Shown here: piece after piece, positions 1-12,392 of the stretch
Numbering within the stretch: the stretch's first letter is position 1
How the letters are laid out: every line of letters begins with the position of its first letter
Assembly: GCA_039090855.1 (NCBI GenBank)
Contig: CM077022.1
Location: 70,580,971-70,644,970, forward strand
Source of the DNA: Macrothele yani
Taxonomy: Eukaryota; Arthropoda; Arachnida; Araneae; Macrothelidae
Direction of reading: 5' to 3'
Length of the DNA: 64,000 bases
Position numbers and translations under genes: made by a program
Notes under the pieces: model-generated
Told to the model about the DNA's origin: nothing
What the model saw: only the letters and a program-made list of their open reading frames with translations
Databases searched by the model: none

Positions 1-1594
1 GTTGATGTTGGTGATACTCCAGCAAAAGTATCATCATGTGTGAAAGTCTTTTATTTGAAGAGGAGTGAAGTCTGCTCATGTGTGGAAAATCATCTGTTTA
101 TTAAAAAAAAAAAATTGTGAATTTACATAGTTCATGCTGAGTGTTTCAGAATGGAGAAGCCAACCCAAATCTAAGACTGGTGTAAGTGATTGAGAGTGCA
201 TTTGGCACTCTAAGGGTTTCGATGTTGTTTTTCTTAGACTTCTGCGTCTCAAAACCAATGAAATTGAGATTACTCCTCTACTGAGCATTGCCAAAAGCAC
301 GCAACCATGTTAAAGTGATACTAAGAATTATCAAAAAGTATTAATCCAATAAGCGATGCAGTTATGAAGTGTCAAAATTTAAAATTGGTGCATCTTCTGT
401 ACAAAGAAACATGGTACTCAATATCTTGAAAAAAACTAAGAAGATTCACACTAAAAATATGGAGTTTGGGCAAATCCACTTAGCCTTTTTTTTTTTATCA
501 GGGGATGAAAATATTCCTATTCTCTGATGAAAAATTCAGTAAAAAGCACACAATACTCAAACTAACCAGTGTTCTCCTAAGCTGATAGTAATAACCGCTA
601 AATTAATCAAACATTATCTACACTCATTTTTATATATGCATCATTTTGTATTTCTTTCATATATGTACATATTGTTATACTAAACACATGGTGATATTTG
701 TTACCCACTAAATCACTACTTGCTTGCTTTCAAAATTTCTTTGTCTTTTTATGTGGTTTCAGAAAGTTGATTTGCAACATAACTACTACCAGTGTGTGGA
801 AACTTTTCTAACATTGGAGAAGTTACAATCAAAAGTTTCAGGACAAGATTTTTTTTTTTTTTTTTTTTTAATTTCAGGACGTGGAATCCAAGAACTTTGC
901 ACACAAAAAAATTATCTAATCACATTTTCCCCGTACTTTAGTGGATATGAGAAAAAAAAATCCTTAAATTATAATTTCAAATTATACAGATATTCAACAG
1001 AATTATGGATAAGTTGATTGTAAGGATGCAACCTAAACCATGATTGCTGCAATACATTTTGTGGTTTGTTTTTCAATTCAGATATTGCTTGGCAAATTTT
1101 ACTTAGTTTCTGGTTTCCCCATAGACAGCTCATCTGGGCAACTTGTAACTTCCCTCATATTATTTTCTTTAAACCACTGGCTAACTTTTTTGAAGCTTCA
1201 ACCATGAGCTTATGTTATGTATCTTTTTCAATCACCAAGGATTTCCTGCATTCAATAAATTGGCTATTTGTTCCCCAATTTTTGCACTATCAGCATATGA
1301 AAGTTCCAATTAGAAATGATGAAATTTTTCGCTCTTACCAGTTGAAGTTGCTTTTGATACAAAAAAAATAGCTAAATTAATATTTTATGGGTTTTTCTAG
1401 GGGAAAGTTTGATTCATATGGCAGATTTTCAGAGAAAATTTCTCCTCCTTCGGGCAGTTATTTGTTGTCACAAAGTAATGGGGGAAAAAAAAAGAATTGT
1501 TTAGAATGACAATAGCAAATATGCCATTATTGCATTATCTGGAAGCTGAATCTATGCATACTCTGTCAGTATAGAAAGCTTATCAACAATTCAT

Positions 1595-1631
<37 letters not shown>

Positions 1632-2010
1632 TTCATCATTATTCAAGTATTCCCCCTCTTTTTTTTTTTTTTTTTTACTTTAAATTACTTTCTAAAAATA
1701 TCACTCATCACTGTCAATTTTTTCCTAGAAAAAAAAAAACATAAAATATTTAGTTTTTAATTTAATGAACTAAGCTAGTATATTGAAATCTGCTTTATTT
1801 ACCAAAAAAAGTCAAATTTCGAAAAAGAATTATTCTGACAAAATAGAAAAAATTAAGGACTTTCAGGAATTGTAGGATACCTCCTACCCCTGTAACATAC
1901 AAAAATTTTAACAGTTCTTAGGCTTTGTGCAATCCAGACATTTGGATATTAATTTATAAATGTGGTTAATATTCAGCAGAGAACTCAACTTATAAGCTTC
2001 CAGTGGTCCA
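1..2010. other. Gene-free AT-rich stretch, possible 3' UTR of a gene to the left
   Basis: No convincing coding region is visible. Frame 1 is open from the window edge to a TGA at 118-120 (39 codons), but its end is a lysine run read from a poly-A tract, so it could be the end of an exon or chance. The rest is AT-rich with several long A and T runs (for example 1600-1625 and 1660-1676). If a plus-strand gene ends here, its transcript could run to the AATAAA at 2586. Confidence 0.25.
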
Positions 2011-2024
2011 AGTCACTGACTTCT

Positions 2025-2177
2025 GATCAGTCATTCCAGATGGGCATGGGTAGTGTTTATCTGATGGCTCTGTTCCCTTTTCTAGAAACTGTGGCCCTAA
2101 ATTAGGGATGGGTGCTTATAGCTCCTCAGAATTGCTCATGGTAGATGTTGCCAACACAAAGCCAAAAAAAAAAAAAA
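2025..2177 (+). mobile_element. Decayed tRNA-derived SINE copy, tail half
   Basis: The segment carries the body motif shared by all copies of this SINE in the window (CTAAATTAGGGAYGGG followed by GCTTATAGC and TTGCTCAYGGT) and ends in a 14-nt A tail at 2164-2177. The tRNA-like head is heavily diverged: no clean box A or box B is left. It reads on the plus strand. It is the oldest-looking copy in the window, judging by mismatches to the others. Confidence 0.7.
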
Positions 2178-2585
2178 GTATGTACTGAAGCCTTAATTAT
2201 AAATGGACATGTTGTGCTATGTTATAGTTTTTGTTGCTTCATTGTATGAGAATATTAAGTGTGAAATTTTACAAAACTTATCCCAAAATATGTAAAGCTT
2301 TAGGGCAGCGATAAAACATAGCATCAGTAGTGTATCTGTCCTCTAATTTCTCCATCATTGTTAAACATTTGTGAACACATACATAGAAGTGTTTTATGTT
2401 CAGGAGTTGTTCCTCATAAATGTTTATCTATATTTATGATTCTGTAAAAATGTACATTGCATTTTAAGTCATGTATATTTGTTGAAGTATTTTTAGATAT
2501 TCTTTGTAAATCGTAGATTTGTAAAGATGTAATGCTTACAGGCAGTAATATTTACAAGATTTTTAAGTGTAAAAAAATAGTGGAC

Positions 2586-2591
2586 AATAAA
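2586..2591 (+). other. Candidate polyadenylation signal
   Basis: AATAAA followed about 25 nt later by a GT-rich stretch (AGTTTTGTGTTTCC), the usual arrangement of a cleavage site. Such hexamers are common by chance in DNA this AT-rich, and no upstream coding exon is proven. Confidence 0.25.
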
Positions 2592-2599
2592 AGAAATTT

Positions 2600-3635
2600 C
2601 TGTTTCCAGTAGTTTTGTGTTTCCTATTATGTACCAAATTAAAGTTTTAACACTTCCAAAAAATAAAATTAGTTGTCAGTGGCACTTAAGGCTGTCTTTG
2701 AATGAGAATTAGGGTTCACCTTCTGTGATAAATGGCACAAAAAAACACTCCTTGGGCGTGGCTTTAACGTCTTGAGTGACTGTCCCTCTAGAAGTTGATG
2801 TCAGTGAATCACTGAAGATCTCACCATGGAAGCGGTTTCTCATTAGCTCCACAATGAAAAGACAAAATGCACGCTGTTGCGTTTTAACCAATGACGTTAC
2901 TTAGAGGTGGAGATCAGTTAGTAGGGATGTTTCTATAGTTCAAATTCAGGGGTTCTCTGCTAATGTACACATTTGCTCTTCAAAAAAAATGAATGTACAG
3001 TACGATTTAAGATGATTTATGAAAGACAAGATTCCAGTTTCATTTTTGGCTCCATTCAATTATTTCTATTTGGCCTAGATAATAATAATAAAAAAAAAAT
3101 CAGAAATGAGAGATTTCGTTTCTTCCAGACAAAAACACTATAAGCTAATTTATCATGCCAATTTGGAATACTTTTGAGTCAGATAAATTGAATTTTAGAA
3201 AAAATTACAACACATTTTTCGAAATAATTGTGGCATGTATTAGCTGTGGGTCATTTTTATTTGTGCTCAAAATTTCAAACATTACAAAGTAGTCTTTGAG
3301 AAAATGTGTACGATAGAATTTCTCTTACACTCATTCAAAGACAGGCTTAACTTGTACACAAGACCGACAAAGAAAAAAACTTTTTAACTGGATGAAGAGC
3401 ACAGACTACCTTCCGTTTGTTGACTCTGAAGTTACAAAACATCCACTGCTTAATTTTTATTTCTGCTGGTATCTTCCCATTTCTTTATTGTTTACCTTTC
3501 CTTCTTTTTTATGCCCTCTGATAACAATAACTTCAGCCTGAGGACCATGAATGCATGACACAAAAGCTTTGACTATTTTAGATAAATGGTGTAACTTTGA
3601 GAATATGAATACTTTTTGAGCACCTGCATTTATCT
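2600..3635. other. Gene-free; contains a dispersed repeat (about 3345-3620)
   Basis: No gene is seen. The part at about 3345-3620 resembles 49325-49870 (shared blocks such as GTTGACTCTG, ATTTCTTTA and AGATAAATGGTGT with similar spacing), so it is a copy of a dispersed repeat. It lies directly before the hAT relic and may be its non-coding 5' part. Confidence 0.45.
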
Positions 3636-3639
3636 TTTT

Positions 3640-4935
3640 GATATTATAGAATTAACTTCTCTGACTGGCAAGGCAATTGTGGACGTCATTCCCTTTTGTT
3701 TTAATAAACATGGCATTGCAGATGAAAGATTATGCAAACAGCTAATTGGATTTGCACTCAGATGGTGCAGCCAATTTACAAGAAGCTTATAGAGGAGTGG
3801 TTACATTCTTGAAGAGTAGGTATAACCAATACCTGATTGTTATTCACTGCTTAAACCACAAGCTTGAACTTGCTGTAAATAATGTTATTAATTCAATGTC
3901 GGTCCCTCTTCATTTTAAATCATTTGTAGACTCTTTATATGGAATTTTCTCAGTCAGTCCAAAAAATCAAACAGAGATAGAAGTTGTTACTATGTTGGGA
4001 TGTGAATTTGGGAAAATGTTTGACATTCAGTAGGTGTAATCATCTTGCTGCACAGTAAAAGCTGTAATGACAAGCTACTTGTCATTGTTCCAATTTTTGA
4101 AAAATAAAAAATGTAATGACTTTTTAAATTCAAGAAATAAAGCAAAATATCGAGGACTGTTAGAAAAGTAGACGTGGACTTTTGTTGTAGAGTTAGCATT
4201 GTTCAGAGACACTCTAGAAATCCTAAAACAACTATCACTGTATCATCTGAGATAAGTGTGTGTATTAGCTCATTAAATGCAATGAAAGAAGCTGAAGGTA
4301 TTCATCTCAAAGCAGCACATGCTGAATATTCACAAACTGATATGTATCAGGATCAAGATATAAAAGAACCATTCAATAAAAACAAAGACTTTCATCAGCT
4401 TTAGAAAACAGTTTTTACAAGGCCTAATTGATAATTTGAATGCAAGATTCTCAAATGCTAATAACTTTTTTAAAGACTGAAGTATTGAACCAAACATATT
4501 GGCCAAAAAGCTGCAGTGAACTTGTTCTGTTTGGTGATGACAGAATTTGGTCACTTTGCAATTCAGAAAGAATCATGAAGATTCTATTACTTCAAAAACC
4601 ATTGAGGAATTCCGTATGTTTAAGGAAGTAAGAAACCAGGAATATTTAGGTAATTCATTAAAGGAGCTGTTTAACAGAATTGAAGTAGTGCCAGTGTCTT
4701 TGGCAGAGCATGAAAAGGGGTTCAGTATATGAACATGACCAAGCTAAGGAACAAAATGAACATTCAAACACTATCATCTCTAATGTTTATATCAATAAAT
4801 GGACCTGCTTTAGAAGATTTTCCAGCAACACGGTTTGCAGCCGATTGGATAAAAGAGGGCCATCACCTTGCTACAGACATTCCTCATTGACAGGAAACTT
4901 CAAAAACATCATCTCATTCAAGCAAACCATTTAAG
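3640..4935 (+). pseudogene. hAT-family transposase relic (KIAA1586-like type)
   Basis: Pieces of a hAT transposase can be followed in all three plus frames. An RNase-H-fold part at 3650-4033 reads SLTGKAIVDVIP, then SDGAANLQEAYRGVV, HCLNHKLELAVN and the short motif FSVSPK, all typical of hAT transposases of the KIAA1586/ZNF862-like type. A middle part reads TVKAV and AKYRGLL. A C-terminal part at 4650-4750 reads RIEVVPVSLAEHEKGFS, which is the hAT dimerisation region. At least four frameshifts or stops separate the blocks, so no functional protein is made. In a live element the protein would cut and paste its own DNA through three acidic residues. No terminal inverted repeats were found. Confidence 0.8.
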
Positions 4936-5620
4936 GGAAATGTATTTTTCTTTGTTTCTCTTTAATGTATTTTTCATAATTATGTTTCTTTTTAAAAAGC
5001 TAAATTATTCACCTAATTTGCAGTATTTTGCGCAGCCTTTCATTAGCATAACTTGAGGAAACTTATTTACTTTTGAAATGTCAGCAAACAATGCATGTTG
5101 GTACAGAAAACATTGGCTAAACATTTCCCCTCCACGACAAGAAGCTTGATTCGCAGTCTGTATGCTTACTCACAATTTTTGCAAATGCAGAGCATGCATC
5201 AGTCAAACTAAGAATTTTAAGAAGCAAATTTTTAGGAACTTGACAGAAATTTAGGAATATTAACTTTCTAAAGAACTGTAAACAGGATTCTCATGCAACA
5301 TGGAAAACCTGTAATTCTCAGGGAAAATGGTTCCAAAAAGCAGGGAAAATTGCCCTTTTTTTGTGTGTGTGCGTGAAAATCAAGGGATGCTTTAATTTGC
5401 CAAAAAACTTTTTCAGATTTCAAACTTTTGTTTGCAATTTACTGCCTGCCTGGAATTCGGTAGATCTTTCAGTTGCATAGAAAAGATGTAAAATTTAATT
5501 TTAAAAATTGCCTGTTATTAAGTTTTTGTTCTATTTCTGCAGACAGTTTTAACATGGAACAATTAGGCACAATGGCTTGACACACTCCTGCTTGGAGAAA
5601 CCCATCACAAGAGAACCAAC
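4936..5620. other. Gene-free spacer
   Basis: No coding region, RNA gene or clear repeat boundary is visible. AT-rich, with a short GT run near 5362. Confidence 0.4.
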
Positions 5621-5627
5621 CAAACAA

Positions 5628-5807
5628 TGATTCGTTCCAGATGGGCCCGGGTTCTAATACCGGTGAGGCATGGATGTTGTGTTTGTCTTACTGCACTGGC
5701 TCTATCCCTTCCCTGGAACCAGTGGCCCTAAATTAAAGATGGGCAACTGCTTATAGCCCGAGTTGCTCACGGTGGTCATGAAACCCCTAATTAAAAAAAA
5801 AAAAAAA
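5628..5807 (+). mobile_element. tRNA-derived SINE copy, 5' truncated or diverged
   Basis: From a box-B-like GGTTCTAATACCGG (about 5650) the copy follows the family body: GTGAGGCATGGATGTTGTGT, TTGTCTTACTGCACTGGCTC, CTAAATTAAAGATGGGC, GCTTATAGCCCGAGTTGCTC, then a 15-nt A tail at 5793-5807. Box A is not recognisable. Plus orientation. No clear target duplication was found. Confidence 0.8.
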
Positions 5808-7117
5808 GATCCAAGTTCTTTGTCTATTGGTTTTCTTGCAACATGTTTCTCTGAGTAGGAGCCATTCCATCATTAAGCTTAGCTACATTGTGTTACAGAA
5901 AAACTGAAACAAGTCAACTTGACAGATTTTTTCTTACATATATCCCATTTCTATGGATATGTACTTACAAATTCTACGTGGATAGCATCAGGATTTGAAA
6001 AAACCCAGCCCACTTGGGTTTATTCGAGTACTGTTGTGAAAAAGCGACAATCAATGAGTAAAATTCTTTTGATAAAACAGTGGCTATTTTTTTTTTTTTT
6101 ATGTTTCTAACATACCATTCAATGCAGAAGAATTGGATCAGTTTAAAATTATGATTGAAACACTGAGACCTGGACATCAACCACCCTCAGCAAAAGCCAT
6201 TGGTGGAAAACTGTTTGATACTGCAGCAGAAGAAACTGAATCTCAGCTTTCAGAAAAATAAAATTAGGCAGTTTGACTCTCACCATAGATGGTTGGTGCA
6301 GTGTGAAGAATGAGCCAGTCCAAGCTATTAGTGTTCATACCGGAACAGAAAGTTTTTTGCTGTATGCTGATGATACTGGATCAGAAAAGAAAACAGCAAA
6401 ACATCGTGCTTCTAAATTAGAGGCAGCCATAAAGGAGTGAAAAGAAAAATTTGGAAAACCTGTTTTTGCTGTTGTAACTGAGAGCAAAACCAAAATGATA
6501 AAAAAATGTGGGAAATTTTAAATGAAAGATATCCAACTCTCATAACATATGGATGCTCAGCACATTTGTTAGAAAAAGATGTTTCCCCAAAGATTGTTTT
6601 AAAGCAGATTGTGGCGGTGCAAAAGTATTTTCATAATGTAGGCCTACATCAACCACATGGATGGTTCAAAGAAAAGCCTGGCTTAATGCCACAACTACCT
6701 AATGAAACAAGGTGCAACTTTCATCCTGATTGTGTTAAAACATTTGTGGCTAATTATCACAAATTCGGGGAAATATCTTAAGAGCATATTGAGGAATTTG
6801 ATCAATCTATTTAAAAAATCTTGAATAAAATGGGCATTTACCATGAAGCTATGAATCTGGAAAAGCAGTTATCCATTGTTGCTAGCATACTGGACACACT
6901 TCAGAGAGAGAATGTTTCAGTTGCTGTTAAAATATAGCCGGATTTACTACAAGAAATCCTGCAGCCCTACAACTAGATTTTAAAAAAGGTTTGAACAAGC
7001 AATTCTTGCCCAACATTTTCTAGCAAACCTCGTGGATCCAAAACACAGAGGTCAGAAACTTAACCAAGAATAGGAGAGTATTGCAAAAGAGTGGATATCC
7101 AAATTTTCCCCTGATTA

Positions 7118-8281
7118 CACAGTCGAATAATATGACCACCACGGAATCACAGTGTACCCACCCAGGTGTGTCACAGAGTGCACGTGACAAGGTCAACCAC
7201 ATGAAGATATAAGTGGCTGGCCAGGACAGATGAGCCATAGTGTGTAACGTGGGCAGATGTAATGATTTGATGGATGTTCAAAAAAGAATGATCATTGGTT
7301 ACCGTGCCAAGGGTGGAAGCATCTCAGAAACAGCAGACTTAGGGGGCTGTTCACGAGGTGCTTTAGTACGGGTGTATGAAGATTGGACCGCCAGCACACT
7401 GAGTACCTCCCGACATCATAACTGTGGAGCCCCAAAAGGCCATCAACCCCAGAGGAGAATGTCAACTTGTAAAGGGCAATCTACACGCAACAGCGCAGCA
7501 ATTGACCATGCAAATGAATGCTGGGGTACCCAAGTACGTGTCCCAGATAACAGTAGAGTGAACCCTGTTACGCATGGGTCTCCGGAGCAGACACTGAGTC
7601 AAGGCACCCATGTTAACCCAGGGCCATTGGCAATGATGTCTGCAGTTCGCATGGACCAACATTATTGGACAGTGGGAAAAAGGTTGCCTTCACCGACGAA
7701 TCGAGGTTTCTACTTCACAGAAGTGACGGGCGGTGGTGGACACTGCATCGGACACACAAGAACCAACACCTGGTCACGCTTGTTGGTCAAGTACAGGCAA
7801 GCGGCAGTAGTATGCATGTCTGGGGAATGTTTTCCTTGTATGCTGTGGGACTGCTGGTACCACTGGATGGGTCCCTGAATGTCAGTGGCTACCTGTTTGT
7901 TCTTGCAGACCACATGCATCCCTTCACATTGGACACTTACCCTGGTGGTGATGGTATCTAAAGGACATTGCACCCTGTCACATTACTAAGGCAGTGCACG
8001 ACTGGTTCCAGGAACACGACAGCAATGTCTCCGTTTTCCCTTGGCCGGCGAAATTGTCCGACCTCAATCTCCTAGAGCACTTATCGGACTATTTAGACCA
8101 ACAAGTTCGGCTTGCCGACCCACAACTATGTCATCTCCAGGACCTCCATGCTCTGCTGCAGTCCGAGTGGGCACGTGTGCCTCGGGCAACCTTCTAGGGC
8201 CTCAGTGAGTCCATACCACAACATCTCGCTGCTGTCATCCCGTTATTAGGTAGGTGGTCATGTTATTCTGATATGACTGTG
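7118..8281 (+). mobile_element. Tc1-type DNA transposon inserted in the hAT relic
   Basis: Ends are inverted repeats of each other (left CACAGTCGAATAATATGACC; right, reversed, begins CACAGTCATATCAGAATAAC) and the element is flanked by TA at 7116-7117 and 8282-8283, the standard target duplication of Tc1/mariner elements. It carries a broken transposase on the plus strand. The ends and protein resemble the minus-strand element at 14102-15335, so they belong to one Tc1 subfamily. Confidence 0.88.
7270..8245 (+). pseudogene. Tc1-type transposase, frameshifted
   Basis: The N-terminal helix-turn-helix region reads MDVQKRMIIGYRAKGGSIS, as in other Tc1 transposases. The DDE domain is then found in other frames: FTDESRFLLHRSDGR holds the first catalytic Asp, LADHMHPFTL follows, and PWPAKLSDLNLLEHLSDYLD corresponds to the usual PDLNPIEHLWD block with the final Glu. 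An in-frame stop near 7960 and frameshifts near 7450 and 7990 interrupt it, and the middle HDxA motif with the second Asp is degraded. No active protein is expected. Confidence 0.82.
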
Positions 8282-8599
8282 TATTTGCCTTGTGTAATGG
8301 CTTTCAAAATTAATGATACAGACTGTTATATAACATCAATGATGAAAGAAAGTATGAGCCAGGTTTCTTTCATAAAAGGATGGAAAGTCGTGACAAAAAA
8401 GTCTGAAAAGGGTTCAAATTCAAAATTGCTTGCAGGATTTTCTAACTTTGTATGCCACATTTAGCACCAGCTTCATCTGCCTCCATTGAGAGAATTTTCT
8501 CTATATGTTTCAACTAGTTTGGAATAAGTTACGAAATAGGCTTGAGATAGAGAAAAAGCCACGAAACTTGTTCAGTTTATACCTTTTTGGATCAAAATT

Positions 8600-10390
8600 T
8601 CCTGTAGATTAGTAGTTTTTTTTTTTTTTTCTAAAACCTTTGAGATTACATTAATTATTTAAATGTGGCTGTTTTACAGAAAAACTCAGAGGTTTGAAAA
8701 TTGTGTGGGTCACGAAACTATGAGAATTTCAGACTGCTTTTGAGGTCCGAGTAAAACATAAAGCAAAAAAAAACTTTATTATCTGAACCATTGTTTCATT
8801 TTTAGGCGATCTTTGTAAATAGTCAAAAACCATTGCAGTTTTACATGTCGCACACAAATAATATCTCAGGCAAATTTTATTTAAAGATAACATTTGAGTT
8901 AGAAGCTAAGTATGTTATATTGTTTCTCTATTTTTTTCTATAGTATAGATAATGTTGGTCTATTCTATAGTTACTCTTTATAGGTGGGAAGTTATTTATA
9001 TCCAACCATTTATTACTTTCAGGATTATTGTTCAATTTTCTTATTTCAGATCAGTTGCTTTGTCAGCTGATTGTTTTGTGTTGCTAAATAATAAAATCGG
9101 TCAACCATCACCTTTGAGAAGGCAAGAAAGAGAATCTAGTCATTATTCCTATTGTTATTAATTGTAAAAGAAAATATTTTATTGGGTGCTGATTAAATTT
9201 GGAATATTGTACAAGAAAAAATGGAATCTAGTTTTGAAAAAACCCAGGTGGGTTTTTTCAACTGGGCCCACCCTGGGTAACATTCACAAAAGTTCATGGC
9301 ATTATGGTACAGAAAATAATTAACGAATTTTATAAAGACAAATTACTTAAGAATTTACAAATGTGTGCTTTGGTAAAAAAATGCATGAATGAAATGTAAC
9401 AATTCATCACACCATGATAGGCATTGCCACTCTGGAAAAGCCCTGTAAGTTTGTACAGCAGATGTTTCCTAAATTTGAGCTTACTTTATCCTAATTTGCT
9501 TGGGTCTAAATCAAAGTAAGTTGGAACTAGTGAATTTTCATTCCATTTAGTCCGGGACTAAATGGGCAAAAAATAATGTTGGATCCCTAAATATGGTGGT
9601 GTCAAAATTTTGACCCTCCCCATATAAACATGCTATTTAAAGGTCATTCTGCAATTTAACCATTTTTTCGCTGTCTATAAACAACATCTCGAGCAAAGCT
9701 ACATGTGGTTACAATTTCTGGAACTAGAGCATAATATAATTAAAGTGATATTCTTCTGTCCTTAGCACTCCAATCAACTTCCGGTAATTAGAAGTGAAAT
9801 GAAACACGACATGCGACGACCGTCTTTTTTCTTGTAGAAGGAAATTCTATTCCAAACTTTTATTTTTTAATTTAGTTGTGTGGACCGGGCAACTGGATTT
9901 TTTATTTACCTGCCCAGACCAATAATTTACATGTCCCTGGCATCTCAGGTGTGGTATTTTGCAAGCCCTGATTCACATATCATTCCCATTCTTAAGTTTT
10001 GCTGATTGCTCATGCACATAACGGTTAACACTTATTAATTCTCAACATTACTTTTCTTATTGGGAATTTGTTTCCAAACTAACGGAGGTGGAGAAAAAAC
10101 TTTAATGTGTGTCACAGTAATTGCAGAGGGAATGGTGATTCAAAGCAGTTAAAAGTGTGAACCATTCACCATTAAGTAATTCATTGTGAAGAAATCATTT
10201 ATGAATGGCCCATAACTACATTGTACCTCTTTCTTCAGACCATACATTGCTCATCACAGAGAACACCCTTTCAACAGAAGCAGAAGTGCTTGGTAGGCAC
10301 TTTTGCCAAAAATGTTCTGCACAACTCTGCTGAGATTGGGTATAGAAATGTTCTAGTCCTTAAAGTTATTGAACAGTTGAACCCATTTTT
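8600..10390. other. Gene-free AT-rich stretch
   Basis: No supported gene. Short open frames at 8952-9161 and 10221-10430 have no recognisable motifs. The part around 9780-9960 resembles short segments near 40700 and 42190 (GGACC/GGTCC-containing blocks), suggesting low-copy dispersed repeats. Confidence 0.4.
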
Positions 10391-10396
10391 CATTAT

Positions 10397-11607
10397 AACA
10401 GGGGTTGGACAGAATAATGTTAACACCTAGGAATAGATTTTACGTACCTAATAGGATGTGGGACCACCTTTAGTATTCAGAACCACCTGAATCCTCCTTG
10501 GAATGGATGCATACAAATCCTGGATGGTCATTAGTGGGATGTTGCACCATTCTTCATGCAGAAACTGCTCCAGGTCCTTGAGAGATGCAGGAGGAGGATA
10601 ACAGGATCTTGCTCTGTTTTCCAACACAGACCACAGTGCCTCGATGATGTTAAAAGTCAGGTGATTGGGGAGGCCGAGGAAAGTGTGAAAGTTCGTCAAA
10701 CCATGATTGGACATTCTGAGCTCTGTGAATTGGGTCGTTATCATCTTGATAGATGGCACCCCCTGCAGGAAACAATGCCTGAGCCATTGAATGGGCTTTG
10801 TCGGCCAAAATGGTTTCATACACCCTGCCAGTCACCCGTCCTTTCAAGGTGATTAGGGAACCGCCCAGAGCACGACAGAACTACCACCATGCTGCAGTGT
10901 TGGAAGCAGATAGTCTGGGTTGTAGGCTTCTGATGGTGTTCTCCACACATAAACATGTCCTGAAGTAGGGAATAGTGTGAATGTGGATTCATTCAACTAC
11001 ATCACATGCTTCATGCATCAGCAGTCCACATTGTATGCTTCTGGCACCACTGTTATGCATTCACCCGTGTCACCAGAGGTTTTGCAACAGCAGCTCTGCC
11101 ACGAATATCTTGTTTATGCAGTTTCCTACACACTGTTTTCATTGATACTGGGGTCTGGAGATGCAGATTGAGCTCCTCACTCATTTTTGGTGCTGTGGTC
11201 TTCTTACAGGTAGTAATCCTCTTTAATGCTCTCCTGTCTCTATCAGTCAGGGTAGTTTTCCGGCTGCTCTTGTGTTTTGCCACAAACACAGTATGCTGTC
11301 ATGATGCTAGACACAGTAGCTCTTGATAACTAACCCCACAACCCTGGCAACTGTTGTTACGGAGGCACCAACAATTAGCCCTGTTTTTAAGTCTGTTGGG
11401 TCGCTTATTTCGTCGTCACCCTGAAAGAAATTTTGCTACAAGACACTTTAAATGCACTTAAACAGGACCTCGAGGATCTAAACAAGGCTATTACAACCAA
11501 AAAGTGGTAGATACCTTTAAGTATTTCTGCGTATGCAGCTGCATTAAAAGTCACATCTCCGAGTGTGTTCACCCTATTCTGTCCAATCCCTTCTCCAACC
11601 CCTATAT
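10397..11607 (-). mobile_element. Tc1-type DNA transposon
   Basis: The left end AGGGGTTGGACAGAATAATG is matched in reverse at the right end, where AGGGGTTGGA is followed by about 12 extra bases and then GATTGGACAGAATAGGGTG. Both outer ends abut TA. The element contains a minus-strand transposase relic. Its ends differ from the other Tc1 groups in the window, so it is a separate subfamily. Confidence 0.82.
10448..11422 (-). pseudogene. Tc1-type transposase, decayed
   Basis: On the minus strand the N-terminal region reads DLKTGLIVGASVTTVARVVG, followed by LTDRDRRALKRITTCKKTTA and RGRAAVAKPLV, the two helix-turn-helix units and linker of Tc1 transposases. The C-terminal part at 10448-10760 reads FNIIEALWSVLENRARS, the region of the catalytic Glu, and ends VLNTKGGPTSY, a typical Tc1 C-terminus. 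DDNDPIHRAQNVQSWF marks the second Asp region in another frame. The stretch encoding the first Asp is missing or unrecognisable and several frameshifts are present. Confidence 0.8.
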
Positions 11608-11654
11608 ATTCTAAATTTCCTAGATTCTGCAGTTTGAAGACAAATGCCCTTGCA

Positions 11655-11872
11655 CTGCCATAGTGGCAGAGTGGTCTAAGCGCTGGCTTCTGACCATTTC
11701 CCTGAGATAGGTCTGGGCTTGAATCATGGTAAGGTATGGACATTGTGTTTGTCTTACTGCATTGGCTCTCTTCCTACCCTTGAACCAGTGACTCTAAATT
11801 AGGGACGAGCGAGTGCTTATAGCCCATCGAGTTGCTCATGGTGGTGGTTAAACTTTCAGAAAAAAAAAAAAA
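11655..11872 (+). mobile_element. tRNA-derived SINE, near full length
   Basis: Head with box A (AGTGGCAGAGTGGTCTAAGC) and a box-B remnant (GCTTGAATCATGG), then the family body and an A tail at 11860-11872. The flanks TGCCCTTGCA before and TGCCTTTGCA after the tail look like a 10-bp target duplication with one mismatch. It lies just outside the right end of the Tc1 element at 10397-11607. Confidence 0.9.
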
Positions 11873-12390
11873 GTGCCTTTGCAACTACCTCTTCACAAAA
11901 AGTTCATCCACGTGTGCACTTCCTGTTTCACTGAATTTTGCTTCAGGCCATCTAATGATGATGATTATCCAAACAAATTTTTCTGCTCCACCAAAATTAT
12001 TTTCCCATAGCTTAATGTAAGAGACATTGATCATAAAAATCAATAAATTCAGGGGGTGTACTGGTCATGAAAGTCACAAAAAAGTTACTAATTAGGAAAA
12101 AGGTCATGAAAGTCAAGAATTTTGCTTTGGGGTCATAATTTTTTTATTTTTAGTAATTTTTCTTTTTGTGGTAAAAATCTTCAAGTTATTTCCCATGCAC
12201 TGACCACATAAGGTGCAACCCATCTAACGATTTAAGTGTTGAAAAAAGGGGCAATTGTTCTCTCATCCACAAAAAGAAAAAAAAACCTGATATAGCAAAG
12301 AATGTTTTAGCATAGAAATACAAATACATAATGTTGTATACAGAATTTTGAGATCAATTTAGAAATAAAGAAAGTCATCGCTCTTTCCAC
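11873..12390. other. Gene-free spacer
   Basis: No gene. Contains a short internal repeat (GGTCATGAAAGTCA at about 12060 and 12110). Confidence 0.4.
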
Positions 12391-12392
12391 AT

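Larger units (their letters stand above)
6090..8570 (+). pseudogene. hAT-family transposase relic (ZBED-like), split by a Tc1 insertion
   Basis: The first half (about 6090-7117) gives hAT motifs over several frames: LRPGHQPPSAKAIGGKLFD, then DGW-like, ITYGCSAHLL, and later a run ending KFSPDY. The second half (8282-8570) resumes with LPCVMAFKI and ends with LAPASSASIERIFS, the conserved C-terminal dimerisation motif of hAT transposases. The two halves join in frame once the Tc1 element at 7118-8281 and one copy of its TA duplication are removed. Independent stops and frameshifts in the first half (for example after 6260 and at 6430) show the copy was dead or dying anyway. No terminal inverted repeats recognised. 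Confidence 0.8.

Noticed and set aside
4440..5056. Short plus-strand ORFs (4440-4934 and 4868-5056)
   Set aside because: The first group are fragments of the hAT relic in alternating frames; the last runs beyond it into AT-rich, phenylalanine-rich text.
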